Part shown: positions 17,639-27,015 of the stretch, piece by piece
Layout of the letters: each line of letters opens with the position of its first letter
How positions within the stretch are numbered: the stretch's first letter is position 1
NCBI RefSeq assembly: GCF_004912275.1
Contig: NZ_STGY01000054.1
Span: 59,686 to 118,048 of the forward strand
DNA from: Glycomyces buryatensis
GTDB taxonomy: Bacteria; Actinomycetota; Actinomycetes; Mycobacteriales; Micromonosporaceae
Direction of reading: 5' to 3'
Length of the DNA: 58,363 nt
Position numbers and translations under genes: made by a program
Notes under the pieces: generated by a model
Databases searched by the model: none
What the model was told of the DNA's origin: nothing
What the model saw: the letters and a program-made list of their open reading frames with translations, nothing else

Positions 17639-20257
17639 CTAAGCGGCTTCGAACAACATGGCGTACGTCTGGAAGCCGGTCGCGGCCTCCACCTGGTGCC
17701 AGTACCGGTGGTAGGTGAACTCGGGCGCGTCGCCCGAGCACCCGCCGTCGATGTAGGCCTGGACCTGGTCGTAGCCCTCGAAGTCCTTCATGAAGGAGCG
17801 GATGTCGATGAAGCTGACACCCGGCTCGATCACGTCGCCGTTGGGCATGGTGCCGGACCAGCCCGACGGGATGTAGACCTCGTCCTCGAAGCGGCAGTAG
17901 TCGGCCCGGCTCTCAGGCTGGGCCACACCGATACCGTCGTTGGTCGCCCACAGCGCGTCCAGCAGATCGGAAGCGGTCTGCTGAATCTCGGCGTCGTCCG
18001 TGGCGGCGGCGTAGTAGGACAGGATCTTCGCGAACGTTCCGGCCACACCCGGGTCCTTCGACTGGGTGGCAACGGAAGCGGTCAGACCGGATCCGGGTTC
18101 GCCGCTCCACTCGAGGTCGCCCGGGAGCGAGTAGTCGGTCGCCGAGATCGTGCTCTCCGACAGGGCCCACTCGACCCAGTTGCCGAGGAGTGCTCCGGCG
18201 CGCTCGTCACCCGTGTTGTAGAAGTAGGTGGCGATGTCGTCCATGCCCCACGCCTGGAAGCCGAACCAGCGGTTCGACGGCGGGTCGTGCCAGACCGGCT
18301 TCTCGTCGTAGTACAGGCCGTTGAACTCCGCGGAGGTCGACGGCTCGCCGTAGTTGCCCTCCCAGTTGTTGGTGGCACCACCGGCGATGGCGCCGGCGCC
18401 GGTCGAGCCTTCGGGAACCTGGAGCCATTCCAGGAAGTCCATCTGCGCCTCGAGGCTGGTGGCCCAGTCGTCCCCGGCGGTCGGGGAGTCGGGGGTCAGC
18501 TCGTTGGACAGGGCGTAGGCCGCCATGACGTTCTGGTAGCCCTGGTGGACACCGGAACCGCCGATGCGGTACGACCAGTCGCCGTTCATGCCGGCGCCCC
18601 ACGAGTAGTACCAGCTCAGCAGGTAGTGGAACGAGTCCTTACCCGTTGCGGCCGGGCAGGTGGAGGCCCCGATGCAGTCGCCTTCGATCTCCTTGAAGTA
18701 CTTGTCGGCGAAGGCGTAGCGCAGGTAGTCGCCCATCTTGGACGCGTTGTCCAGGGAACCCGAGATCTCGCCCTCGGTGCCCTGCGCGGTCGCCCACTGG
18801 TCGGCCATCCACGCGACCTGGACGGCGCGGGCGTCGGCGTCCGGCGCGGCCGTGTAGCGCTCCTGCTGGGAGTACTGCGCGTCCCCGGTGAACAGGTCGA
18901 GGTAGCCGTTGGGCCCGCCGAAGTCGAAGGTCTCGCACGACGGGTGCGTGACGGTCTCCCACGTGGATTCCGACTGGCCGCGCTGGAAGGTGTTGATGTA
19001 GTTCGGCTCGGTGGTGCCGTCGCCGCATTCGCCGAAGCCGTATGCGTTGTCGACGTCGAGCAGCCAGTGCATGCCGTAGATCTGGTTGGTGCCGTAGGTC
19101 GAGGCCAGTTCCTGCGCGAGCGGGTCCTGTCCGACCGGGACACTCGAGTCCAGCTGCGACGGGTAGTCGCTGGCGTCGCCGCCCTCTGGGGCGTAGGTCG
19201 CCGGCGAGTCCGGGTTGTAGCTGCTCGGGTTCAGGTCCGGGATCGCGTACGTCTCGGTGGTGTTCCACGAGTTGTTGTACCCGCTCCAGTCACCGGTCAC
19301 CTGGCCGTATGCGGCCTCCAGCCACATCTGGTAGCTGAGTGCCTCGGAGGTCGTCTGGTGCCCGTAGTCGGGCGCTTCGACGATGAGTTCCTCGACCGAG
19401 TGGTACGGGACGCCGCTGGAGTGCAGATACGGCGAGTCGGCCCCGGCGAGCTGGTCGTACAGCTCCAGGAAGCGGTCCTCATTCTGCGTGACCTCGCCGA
19501 CGTCGCCCGAGACCGTGACGGTCACCGGGATCGGGTCGAAGCCCTCGGCCGCGACCTCGAACGTCGCCGATCCCTCGGCGCCTTCGGCCGCGTCGATCAC
19601 GACTTCCTGGTCGGCCTCCCAGTTGTCCGCACCGAACTGGAGCGACTCGCCGGCTGTGACGTCGATGCCCTCGGCACCATCGGTCTTGGTGGTGGTCACC
19701 GCGACGTCCGCTTCAAGCGCGGCACTGAAACCGACATCGAAGCTCACCGACGAGCCGGGCGCCGCCACGAGGGTCGACTTGGAGACGGTGAGTTCGGGTT
19801 CGGTCGGCACGACTTCGCCGCCGCATTCTTCGCCGTTGACGGTGATGCCGGTCGGCACGGTCGCGTCGCCCGCGCCGATGAAGCCGAATACCTCGGAGGT
19901 ATCGCCGGACGAGATGGTGCCGTTCCAGCCGACGTCGGCGCCGGTGAAGTGGGCGCCGTCCTGGGCCCAGTCGACGTTCCAGGCCGAGCTCACGGTGGTG
20001 CCGGACGGGAAGTCCCACTCGACATCCCAGCCGGCGAGCCCTTCGCTGCCCCCGGTGATGGACACGGCGGCCTGGAAACCGCCGTTCCAGCTGGAGACGA
20101 CTCGGTAATCGATTCCGCCGCACTGCTCGGCGGCGAAGGCCTGCGGGGCCGCGATCGCGGCGAAAGAGCCGACCAGGACGACCGGCAGGGCGACGCCCGC
20201 CGTTCGCCGGAATCGTCTGCGGCGCTTGGGGGGTGGTGCCAGGTTGTCGAGTTCCAT
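17639..20257 (-). CDS. secreted GH48 reducing-end exocellulase with N-terminal CBM2
   Basis: 872 residues from ATG 20257 (AGGAG 8 nt upstream). A twin-Arg-like basic signal peptide covers about 1-43. A CBM2-type cellulose-binding domain follows at about 44-145 (WNGGFQAAVSI, GWDVEWDFPSG, WNGTISSG), then an Ig-like linker domain at about 155-250, and the GH48 (alpha/alpha)6 domain from about 257 to the end. The signature VEAPDYGHQTTSEALSY contains the expected acid residues Glu294 and Glu305. It processively releases cellobiose from reducing ends of crystalline cellulose. It is divergent from the cellobiose importer and shares CebR-like operators with it. Confidence 0.95.
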   Translation of the reverse strand: MELDNLAPPPKRRRRFRRTAGVALPVVLVGSFAAIAAPQAFAAEQCGGIDYRVVSSWNGGFQAAVSITGGSEGLAGWDVEWDFPSGTTVSSAWNVDWAQDGAHFTGADVGWNGTISSGDTSEVFGFIGAGDATVPTGITVNGEECGGEVVPTEPELTVSKSTLVAAPGSSVSFDVGFSAALEADVAVTTTKTDGAEGIDVTAGESLQFGADNWEADQEVVIDAAEGAEGSATFEVAAEGFDPIPVTVTVSGDVGEVTQNEDRFLELYDQLAGADSPYLHSSGVPYHSVEELIVEAPDYGHQTTSEALSYQMWLEAAYGQVTGDWSGYNNSWNTTETYAIPDLNPSSYNPDSPATYAPEGGDASDYPSQLDSSVPVGQDPLAQELASTYGTNQIYGMHWLLDVDNAYGFGECGDGTTEPNYINTFQRGQSESTWETVTHPSCETFDFGGPNGYLDLFTGDAQYSQQERYTAAPDADARAVQVAWMADQWATAQGTEGEISGSLDNASKMGDYLRYAFADKYFKEIEGDCIGASTCPAATGKDSFHYLLSWYYSWGAGMNGDWSYRIGGSGVHQGYQNVMAAYALSNELTPDSPTAGDDWATSLEAQMDFLEWLQVPEGSTGAGAIAGGATNNWEGNYGEPSTSAEFNGLYYDEKPVWHDPPSNRWFGFQAWGMDDIATYFYNTGDERAGALLGNWVEWALSESTISATDYSLPGDLEWSGEPGSGLTASVATQSKDPGVAGTFAKILSYYAAATDDAEIQQTASDLLDALWATNDGIGVAQPESRADYCRFEDEVYIPSGWSGTMPNGDVIEPGVSFIDIRSFMKDFEGYDQVQAYIDGGCSGDAPEFTYHRYWHQVEAATGFQTYAMLFEAA

Positions 20258-20298
20258 TATGGCTACTCCTGAGAGTGAGAACTGTGTCCGTTTCTGGG

Positions 20299-20312
20299 TG
20301 GGAGCGCTTGTG
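20299..20312. promoter_or_regulatory. CebR-like half operator in the GH48 leader
   Basis: TGGGAGCGCTTGTG has a perfect left half of the CebR palindrome TGGGAGCGCTCCCA and a degenerate right half. It lies 42 nt upstream of the GH48 ATG. Confidence 0.5.
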
Positions 20313-20363
20313 CCAGGCCGAGGGTCCGCAAAATGCGCGAGTGGAACGAAACGGACCCCGATA

Positions 20364-20377
20364 AGGAAGCGCTCCCA
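20364..20377. promoter_or_regulatory. CebR operator at the GH48 promoter
   Basis: AGGAAGCGCTCCCA matches 12 of 14 positions of TGGGAGCGCTCCCA. It sits where transcription from the predicted GH48 promoter would start, a repressing position. Confidence 0.78.
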
Positions 20378-20381
20378 AGCC

Positions 20382-20411
20382 ATCCTCGCAAGCCTTTAGG
20401 TGGGATGTCAA
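20382..20411 (-). promoter_or_regulatory. predicted GH48 promoter
   Basis: On the minus strand a perfect TTGACA (-35, 20411-20406) is followed after 18 nt by GAGGAT (-10, 20387-20382). The CebR operator lies immediately downstream. Confidence 0.5.
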
Positions 20412-20584
20412 TACATAGACATTCCTAAATTTCTATAGGACTCAATACGATACTCCCCGTAATTGCACTGTTTACGCAGGTAAGCGCGAAATGTAAGCAC
20501 TACCAACGAGACGGATCCGTGACCTTCGATTTCTTGGCGCAGATCAACGAGGTAACAACCAGGTAACGACTCCGAGACCCTGGC

Positions 20585-20613
20585 TTGCGTCATGAGTCAC
20601 GCTCCCGTACAGT
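20585..20613 (+). promoter_or_regulatory. predicted cebE promoter
   Basis: TTGCGT (20585-20590), a 17-nt spacer and TACAGT (20608-20613) form a good vegetative promoter. The start would be near 20620, inside the next operator. Confidence 0.6.
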
Positions 20614-20615
20614 TC

Positions 20616-20629
20616 TGGTATCGCTCCCA
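20616..20629. promoter_or_regulatory. CebR operator upstream of cebE
   Basis: TGGTATCGCTCCCA matches 12 of 14 positions of the CebR palindrome and overlaps the predicted +1 of the cebEFG-bglC transcript. Confidence 0.75.
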
Positions 20630-20770
20630 AGCCGGTTGCGATCCCTTCGACCCGGCGCGGGCCTTGTGTCCGCGTCCCCGGCCGAGCACTGGCCACACCC
20701 TGAATACGGCTCTCCTGCAGCCCCTCTCATAAATACGCGGCACCCCCTCGGTGCCCGGAAGGAACCAAAG

Positions 20771-22108
20771 ATGCAAATTCTTAGTAGGCACCGCATGAAG
20801 GTGGCCCTCGCCGCCGCGGCGGCCGGGTCCATCGCGCTGACGTCGGCCTGTTCCGGCGGCGGCGACGATGACGGCATGACCGAGGACGGCAAGATCCAGC
20901 TCACCGTCTCCCTGTTCGGCACGTTCGGTTACACGGAGGCCGAGCTGGAGTCCGCGTACGAGGCCGAGCACGAGAATGTGGACGTCGTCTTCGAAGGCGA
21001 CGGCGCCAACTGGGACACCGAGGTTCGCCCCGCCCTCGACACCGCCCTCGACACCGGTTCGGGCGCCGGCGACGTCGTCGGCGTCGAGGAGCAGGCCGCG
21101 GTCGAGCTGTTCTCCAACTCCGCGGTCTGGACCGACCTGAGCGCCCTCGGCCACGACGACAAGGCCGAGAACTACGTGGACTGGAAGTGGGACATCGGGC
21201 ACAACCCCGATGGCAACCTGGTCGGGTTCGGCACCGACGTCGGCGGCATGGGCATGTGCTACCGCACCGACCTGTTCGAAGAGGCCGGCCTCCCGACCGA
21301 CCGCGCGGAGGTCGCGGCGGCCTGGGCCGACTGGGACGGCTTCCAGGACGTCGCCCAGACCTTTGTGGACTCCGGCATCGAGGCGAGCTTCCTCGACGGC
21401 CCCACCCAGCTGCAGAACATGATCCTCGGCCAGACGGCCGGCGCCGGCGACGGCGAGCTGTACGTCGACGCCGAGGGCAACCTGACCCTCGACTCGGCCG
21501 CGACCACCACCGCGGTCCAGACCGTGCTCGACCTCCACGAGATCGGCGCCATCGGCCCCTACGTCTCCTGGAGCGAGGAGTGGATCGCGGCGCAGGCCCA
21601 GGGCGGCTACGCCGTCATGCCCTGCCCCGGCTGGATGACCGGCGTCATCGAGACCAACTCCGGTGAGGAGAACGCCGGCAAGTGGGACATGGCCGCCGCG
21701 CCCGGAGTGGCCGGCAACTGGGGCGGCGCCTGGCTGGGCGTCCCCGCCTCGTCCCCGCACCCGGAGGAGGCCGCCGAGCTCGCCGCCTGGCTGACCGCCC
21801 CCGAGCAGCAGGTCAAGGTCTTCGAGGCCGTCGGTAACTTCCCGTCCTCGCCTGCCGCGCAGGCGGACCCGGCCGTGGCCGACGCGACCAACCCGTACTT
21901 CTCCGACGCCCCCACCGGCCAGATCATCGGTGCTTCGGTCCAGGACTTCCCGGCCCTGGAATACGGCACCCTGCACACCCCGGTGAAGGGCGCGGTCGAG
22001 GGCGTCCTCAACGGCCTGATCGACGGGACCTACTCCGCCGATGACGTCTGGGACGCCATGCAATCCGAGGCCGAGAACGCAGTCGAGCTCTCGGGCGGAG
22101 GACTGTAA
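20771..22108 (+). CDS. cebE: cellobiose/cellotriose ABC transporter substrate-binding lipoprotein
   Basis: 445 residues from ATG 20771 with GGAAGGA upstream; the frame extends further 5' but the lipoprotein signal starts here. The lipobox LTSAC places the lipidated Cys near residue 27. The rest is a family-1 solute-binding fold with aromatic-rich sugar-site segments (YVSWSEEWIAAQAQGGYAVMP, CPGWMTGV). Its position, followed by two sugar permeases, GH1 and a LacI regulator and divergent from GH48, matches the Streptomyces cebEFG-bglC locus. The ATPase is absent, as usual: MsiK-type ATPases are encoded elsewhere. Confidence 0.9.
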   Translation: MQILSRHRMKVALAAAAAGSIALTSACSGGGDDDGMTEDGKIQLTVSLFGTFGYTEAELESAYEAEHENVDVVFEGDGANWDTEVRPALDTALDTGSGAGDVVGVEEQAAVELFSNSAVWTDLSALGHDDKAENYVDWKWDIGHNPDGNLVGFGTDVGGMGMCYRTDLFEEAGLPTDRAEVAAAWADWDGFQDVAQTFVDSGIEASFLDGPTQLQNMILGQTAGAGDGELYVDAEGNLTLDSAATTTAVQTVLDLHEIGAIGPYVSWSEEWIAAQAQGGYAVMPCPGWMTGVIETNSGEENAGKWDMAAAPGVAGNWGGAWLGVPASSPHPEEAAELAAWLTAPEQQVKVFEAVGNFPSSPAAQADPAVADATNPYFSDAPTGQIIGASVQDFPALEYGTLHTPVKGAVEGVLNGLIDGTYSADDVWDAMQSEAENAVELSGGGL

Positions 22109-22155
22109 GCCGGACCTGCCCCGGCTTACACCCCGTGCCGCCGCAACGGGACCGC

Positions 22156-22284
22156 GCGTCCGCGGGAGAGGAGCCTCCCACCTCCCCGCGGACGCACCGC
22201 CCCAGGACCGGTTCCGCTCCTCTAACGGAGAGGAGCAGCGGCGGCACCGTGTCGGCCCGCTGCGCCCCAACCCGCAGCGGGCCG
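22156..22284 (+). repeat. three consecutive stem-loops in the cebE-cebF spacer
   Basis: Three perfect hairpins occupy the 209-bp spacer: 22156-22166/22185-22195 (11 bp), 22216-22223/22229-22236 (8 bp) and 22253-22264/22273-22284 (12 bp). They probably protect or partially terminate the mRNA after cebE so that the binding protein outnumbers the permeases. Confidence 0.7.
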
Positions 22285-22317
22285 GCTCCCTCCACACACG
22301 CTTCCCAGGAAGGCCCC

Positions 22318-23316
22318 ATGAGCACCACCACCACGACCGAGAGCGCTAAGGGCAGCGCCGCCGGTCCACCCCAGACGAAGTCGGGCAAGTCCGTTCCGCC
22401 GGACCAGCGCTCCTGGCGCCTCCGCTTGAACCGGGCGGACATCAAAGGCACCCCATACGCCCTCGTCGCTCCTTATTTCCTGCTCTTCATGGTCTTCGGG
22501 CTCTTCCCGATGGCCTACACGATGTACGCCTCGCTCCACACCTGGAAGATCGGCGTCCCCGGACGCGAGTTCGTCGGCCTCCAGAACTACTCGTTCCTCC
22601 TCTTCGAGTACGAGCGCTTCGGCTGGTCGATCGTCAACACGCTGGGCATGTTCGCCATGGCGACGGTGCCGCAGCTGATCTGCGCGCTCATGGTCGCCAA
22701 CGCCCTGAACAAGCGCCTCAAGCGGCAGATGTTCTGGCGGATGCTGGTGCTGGCCCCCATCGTGACCAGCGTGGTCGCGGTCGGCGTCATCTTCGCCCGC
22801 ATCTGGGGCCAGGAGTACGGCATGATCAACGGCTTCCTGGAGCTCATCGGGCTCGACGCCGTCAACTGGCAGGCCGGGCGCTTCTCCTCGTGGTTCGCCA
22901 TCTCCTCGATGGTCGACTGGCGGTGGATGGGCTACAACTCCCTGATCTTCCTGGCCGCCATGCAGACCATCCCCAGGCAGCTCTACGAAGCGGCCACAGT
23001 GGATGGTGCGTCGCAGCGCCAGCAGTTCTGGTCCATCACCATCCCCCAGCTCAAGCCCGTCATCATCTTCACCGCGTTCATCTCCTCCGTGGGCGGCATG
23101 ATGCTCTTCGTCGAGCCGATGATGTTCGACGCCGGTCGCCTCTCGGGCGGCTCGGACGGCCAGTTCCAGACCACCTCGATGGTCCTGGTCGACATCCTTC
23201 GCACCCATGGAAACTACGGGGTCTCCGCCGCCGCGGGCTGGCTGCTGTTCCTGGTGATCGGGCTCGTCGCCGCCGTGAACTTCCTCATCGTCAACCGGAT
23301 CTCGGGAAGCAAATGA
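22318..23316 (+). CDS. cebF: cellobiose ABC transporter permease
   Basis: 332 residues from ATG 22318 (AGGAAGG upstream). It has six membrane segments; the first spans about 45-67 (YALVAPYFLLFMVFGLFPM). The binding-protein-dependent permease EAA loop appears as YEAATVDGASQRQQFWSITI. It is a MalF-like subunit forming the cellobiose channel with CebG. Its stop overlaps the cebG start by 4 bp, so the two are translationally coupled. Confidence 0.92.
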   Translation: MSTTTTTESAKGSAAGPPQTKSGKSVPPDQRSWRLRLNRADIKGTPYALVAPYFLLFMVFGLFPMAYTMYASLHTWKIGVPGREFVGLQNYSFLLFEYERFGWSIVNTLGMFAMATVPQLICALMVANALNKRLKRQMFWRMLVLAPIVTSVVAVGVIFARIWGQEYGMINGFLELIGLDAVNWQAGRFSSWFAISSMVDWRWMGYNSLIFLAAMQTIPRQLYEAATVDGASQRQQFWSITIPQLKPVIIFTAFISSVGGMMLFVEPMMFDAGRLSGGSDGQFQTTSMVLVDILRTHGNYGVSAAAGWLLFLVIGLVAAVNFLIVNRISGSK

Positions 23317-24242
23317 CCGCCACACTCAATCCCGCACCCGCTCCCGCCGCGGGCTCCAAGCCCCCGAAGCGGAAGAAGCCGAAGCAGCACCAGGAAGTCG
23401 AGTCGGGCGCGGGGCTGTTCGCGCCCTCGATGATGACCCGCGTCGGCCTGCTGGCCGTCGGCGTCCTGTCGGTCTTCCCGCTGTACTGGATGGTCGTCAT
23501 CGCCTCGACGACGACCTCCAACGCCTCCGGCTTCCCGCCGGCCCTGCTCCCCGGCGGCAACCTCGGCCGCAACCTGGAGCAGGCGCTGACCGACCCGAAC
23601 GCGGACCTGCTGCTGGGCCTTCGCAACTCGATCATCATCACCGGCACCGTCACCATCTCGGTGGTGCTCATCTCGACCCTCGGCGGCTTCGCCTTCGCGA
23701 AGCTCAAGTTCAAGGGCTCCAAGGTGCTCATGGGCACCGTGCTGTTCACGATGATGGTCCCGCTCCAGCACCTTGGGCTGGTCCCGCTGTACATGGTCAT
23801 GATCGAACTCGGATGGCTCGACACCCTCCAGGCGGCGATCCTGCCGTTCCTGGTCAACGGGTTCGGCATCTTCATGATGCGGCAGTACTGCATCCAGTCC
23901 GTTCCCGACGAGATCATCGAGGCGGCCCGCATCGACGGCGCCTCGACCCTCGGGATCTGGTGGCGGATCGTGCTCCCGGCGCTGCGCCCGGGCATGGTCG
24001 TGCTCGCCCTGCTCACCTTCATGCTCAACTGGAACGAATTCCTGTGGCCCTTCATGGTGCTCAGCGGCGAGAACCCCACGGTTCAGCTCGCCATCCGCCA
24101 GTTGTCAACCGCGACTTGGTCAGCGGACCTTTCCATGGTCTTCACCGGCACGCTGATCTCTATCGTCCCCATCGCAGTTCTGTTCGTCATCTTCGGACGG
24201 CAGATCGTCGGCGGCATCATGGAAGGTTCCACTAAGTCATGA
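23313..24242 (+). CDS. cebG: cellobiose ABC transporter permease
   Basis: 309 residues with a basic, Pro-rich N-terminus (about 1-30) then six membrane segments. The EAA loop is IEAARIDGASTLGIWWRIVLPALRP. It is the MalG-like partner of CebF. Both ends overlap neighbours by 4 bp (ATGA), so cebF-cebG-bglC form one coupled translation unit. Confidence 0.92.
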   Translation: MTATLNPAPAPAAGSKPPKRKKPKQHQEVESGAGLFAPSMMTRVGLLAVGVLSVFPLYWMVVIASTTTSNASGFPPALLPGGNLGRNLEQALTDPNADLLLGLRNSIIITGTVTISVVLISTLGGFAFAKLKFKGSKVLMGTVLFTMMVPLQHLGLVPLYMVMIELGWLDTLQAAILPFLVNGFGIFMMRQYCIQSVPDEIIEAARIDGASTLGIWWRIVLPALRPGMVVLALLTFMLNWNEFLWPFMVLSGENPTVQLAIRQLSTATWSADLSMVFTGTLISIVPIAVLFVIFGRQIVGGIMEGSTKS

Positions 24243-25666
24243 ACACCAACGGATTTGAGAATGACTCTTTGGCGGCGCGCTTTCCAGCGGGCTTCTCCTG
24301 GGGCGCGGCGACCTCCTCGTACCAGGTGGAGGGCTCGCCCTCCGCCGACGGACGCGGGAAGTCCATTTGGGACACATTCGTGGCCACCCCGGGCCGGGTC
24401 CTCGACGGCTCCGACGGCGAGGTCGCCATCGATTCGTACAACAACATCAACGGCGACGTCGCCCTCATCAAACAGCTCGGCCTCAACAGCTACCGCTTCT
24501 CGCTGTCGTGGCCCCGCGTCTGCCCCGAGGGCACCACCGAGGTCAACCGCGCCGGCCTCGACTACTACTCGCGACTGGTCGACGCGCTCATCAAGGCCGA
24601 CATCACGCCCTGGATCACCCTCTACCACTGGGATCTGCCGCAAGCACTCGAAGACGCGGGCGGCTGGCCGAAGCGCGAGACCGCGCTGCGCTTCGCCGAG
24701 TTCGCGAAGATCGCGCACGCCGAGCTCGGCGACCGCGTCAAGCATTGGATCACCGTCAACGAGCCGTGGTGCTCGGCCTTCCTCGGCTACTCCTCGGGCG
24801 AGCACGCCCCGGGCCGGCGCGACGCGGGCGCCTCCATCGCGGCGGCGCACCACCTCATGCTCGGGCACGGGCTGGCGGCACGGGCGATCAAGGAGGCCGA
24901 TCCCGAGGCCACCGTGAGCGTCGGGCTCAACTTCTACCCCGTGCACGCCGCCTCGGACAACCCCGTGGACGTCGACGCCGCCCGTCGCGTCGACGGCGTC
25001 CAGAACCGGTTCTTCACCGACGCCGCGATCAAGGGCAAATACCCCGACGATGTGGTGGACGACTTCTCGGCCGTCACGGACTTCAAGTTCGTCAAGCCGG
25101 GCGACATGGAGCTCATCAACGCGCCCATCGACTGCCTGTCGGTCAACTTCTACAGCCTGTTCACGGTCACCGGCGCGGGCGACGGGGCCTCCTCGGCCTC
25201 CGCCGCACCGACCGGCGCGGGCTCGGCCTGGCCCGCCAACGAGCACATCGGCTTCGTCACCACCGGTCTCCCGCAAACCGACATGGGCTGGGAAATCGCG
25301 CCGGCGGGGCTTACTGAAACGTTGCAACGACTCCACGCCAACTATCCCGACGTGACCCTCGCGGTCACCGAGAACGGGGCGGCCTTCCCCGACAAGCTCG
25401 AAGGCGAACGGGTGATCGACAATGAGCGGCGCGAGTACTTCCGCGACCACTTGGACGCCTGCGCCGACGCGATTGACGCGGGGGTGCCGCTCATCGGATA
25501 CTTCGCGTGGTCCCTGGCCGACAACTTCGAGTGGGCGTGGGGCTATACCAAACGGTTCGGCCTGGTTTACGTCGATTTCGAAACCGGTCAAAGGGTAGTG
25601 AAGGACTCGGGGAAGTGGTACGGCGACCTGGTGCGCAAGGCTCGTTCGAACCGTGAGGCAGAATGA
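24239..25666 (+). CDS. bglC: GH1 beta-glucosidase (cellobiose hydrolysis)
   Basis: 475 residues with no signal peptide, so cytoplasmic. The acid/base Glu175 lies in TVNEPWC and the nucleophile Glu378 in VTENGA; the N-terminal FSWGAATSSYQVEG and YHWDLPQAL segments form the glycone site. It hydrolyses cellobiose delivered by CebEFG to glucose, which removes the inducer of CebR. Confidence 0.95.
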   Translation: MNTNGFENDSLAARFPAGFSWGAATSSYQVEGSPSADGRGKSIWDTFVATPGRVLDGSDGEVAIDSYNNINGDVALIKQLGLNSYRFSLSWPRVCPEGTTEVNRAGLDYYSRLVDALIKADITPWITLYHWDLPQALEDAGGWPKRETALRFAEFAKIAHAELGDRVKHWITVNEPWCSAFLGYSSGEHAPGRRDAGASIAAAHHLMLGHGLAARAIKEADPEATVSVGLNFYPVHAASDNPVDVDAARRVDGVQNRFFTDAAIKGKYPDDVVDDFSAVTDFKFVKPGDMELINAPIDCLSVNFYSLFTVTGAGDGASSASAAPTGAGSAWPANEHIGFVTTGLPQTDMGWEIAPAGLTETLQRLHANYPDVTLAVTENGAAFPDKLEGERVIDNERREYFRDHLDACADAIDAGVPLIGYFAWSLADNFEWAWGYTKRFGLVYVDFETGQRVVKDSGKWYGDLVRKARSNREAE

Positions 25667-25697
25667 GTTCACGCAACGGAGCCCGAGGTGATGCACG

Positions 25698-26810
25698 ATG
25701 ACCGAGACCGCCCGAGGAAGCATGGCTGACGACGACGCCGCCCCAGAGTCGTTTCCCGCCCCTCCCCTGGGGAACGGGCGGTCGGTGCGCAGGCGCGGTG
25801 CCGGGCGGCCGACGCTCGACACCGTGGCGCGCCACGCCGGCGTCGGCCGGGGCACGGTCTCGCGCGTCATCAACGGCTCCCCCAAGGTCGCCGAGGACAC
25901 CCGGGCCGCGGTGCTCGCCGCGATCGCCGAGCTCGGATACGTCCCCAACCAGGCGGCGCGCACACTGGTCACGCAGCGCACCGACACGGTGGCGCTGGTC
26001 GTCACCGAGTCCCAGGAGTGGCTGTGGAGCGAGCCGTTCTTCGCGGGCGTGCTGCGCGGGATCACCGAGCAGCTGGCCGAGGAGAACATGCGGCTCATGC
26101 TGACGTTCGCACCGCGGGACGGCAACCGCTCCGACCTGGAGGCCTACCTGATGGGCCACCACGTCGACGGGGTCATGATGGTCTCCAGCCACGGCGGCGA
26201 CCCGCTGCCGGAACGCCTGGAGGACGCGGGCGTCCCGATCGTGCTGTGCGGGCTCCCCGTCGGGCTGCGTCCGGTCGCCTACGTCGACTGCGACAACCGC
26301 TCGGGGGCCCGGCAGGCCGTGGAGTACCTGGCCGAGAAGGGCCACCAGCGGATCGGCATCATCTCCGGCCCGCAGGACATGGCCGTGGGCGTGGACCGCC
26401 TCAACGGCTACCGCGACGGCCTTCGCGGCCACCGGCTCCCGGTCGAGGAGAACCTGGTGTCCTACGCCGAGGGCTTCGACGAGGCCAGCGGCATCAAGGC
26501 CGCCCGGCAGCTGTTCGACACCGCGGGCGAACTGGACGCGGTCTTCGCGGCCTCCGACCCGCTGGCCATCGCGACGCTGCGGGTCGCCCGGGAACGGGGC
26601 ATCACGGTCCCCGACGACCTGGCGCTCATCGGCTTCGACGACTCCCCCCTCGCGGAGGTCTCCGAGCCGCCGCTGACGACGGTCCACCAGCCCACCGAGA
26701 CGATGGGCCGCGAGATGGCAAGGCTGCTGTGCGGCCGGGTCCGCGGCGAGGAGGACGGCCCGCTCGTGACCATCCTCGGCACCCGCATCATCGTCCGCGA
26801 GTCGGCGTAA
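25698..26810 (+). CDS. cebR: LacI-family cellobiose-responsive repressor
   Basis: 370 residues. A disordered, basic N-terminus (about 1-36) precedes the LacI helix-turn-helix (TLDTVARHAGVGRGTVSRVI) and hinge (NQAARTLV), followed by a periplasmic-binding-protein-like effector domain ending with the family's DDSPLAEVSEPPLTTV. It lies 31 nt after bglC, as in Streptomyces, and CebR-like palindromes occur in the cebE/GH48 intergenic region, so it probably represses both units until cellobiose arrives. The first ATG (25698) lacks a strong ribosome binding site. Confidence 0.9.
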   Translation: MTETARGSMADDDAAPESFPAPPLGNGRSVRRRGAGRPTLDTVARHAGVGRGTVSRVINGSPKVAEDTRAAVLAAIAELGYVPNQAARTLVTQRTDTVALVVTESQEWLWSEPFFAGVLRGITEQLAEENMRLMLTFAPRDGNRSDLEAYLMGHHVDGVMMVSSHGGDPLPERLEDAGVPIVLCGLPVGLRPVAYVDCDNRSGARQAVEYLAEKGHQRIGIISGPQDMAVGVDRLNGYRDGLRGHRLPVEENLVSYAEGFDEASGIKAARQLFDTAGELDAVFAASDPLAIATLRVARERGITVPDDLALIGFDDSPLAEVSEPPLTTVHQPTETMGREMARLLCGRVRGEEDGPLVTILGTRIIVRESA

Positions 26811-27015
26811 CGGCCGTGAGCCCGGCCGCCTGACCGCGAAGGGTGCGCCGAAAGACGCGCCCGGCCGTCATCGCCGTTGTCGGCCACGATCTCCGCGCCG
26901 GCCGTATCGCCCCGGTCCTCGGGCACAGCGCGCTGCGGCGCGGCACCGAAACCCGGTGCCACGCCGAAACCGCTTGAGTCGCTGCGGGTCTCTCCAGGAG
27001 GTCCCTAGTGGACCG

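Noticed and set aside
17483..20272. 929-codon plus-strand ORF opposite GH48
   Set aside because: Pure shadow of a recognised cellulase; Val/Gly/Arg-rich.
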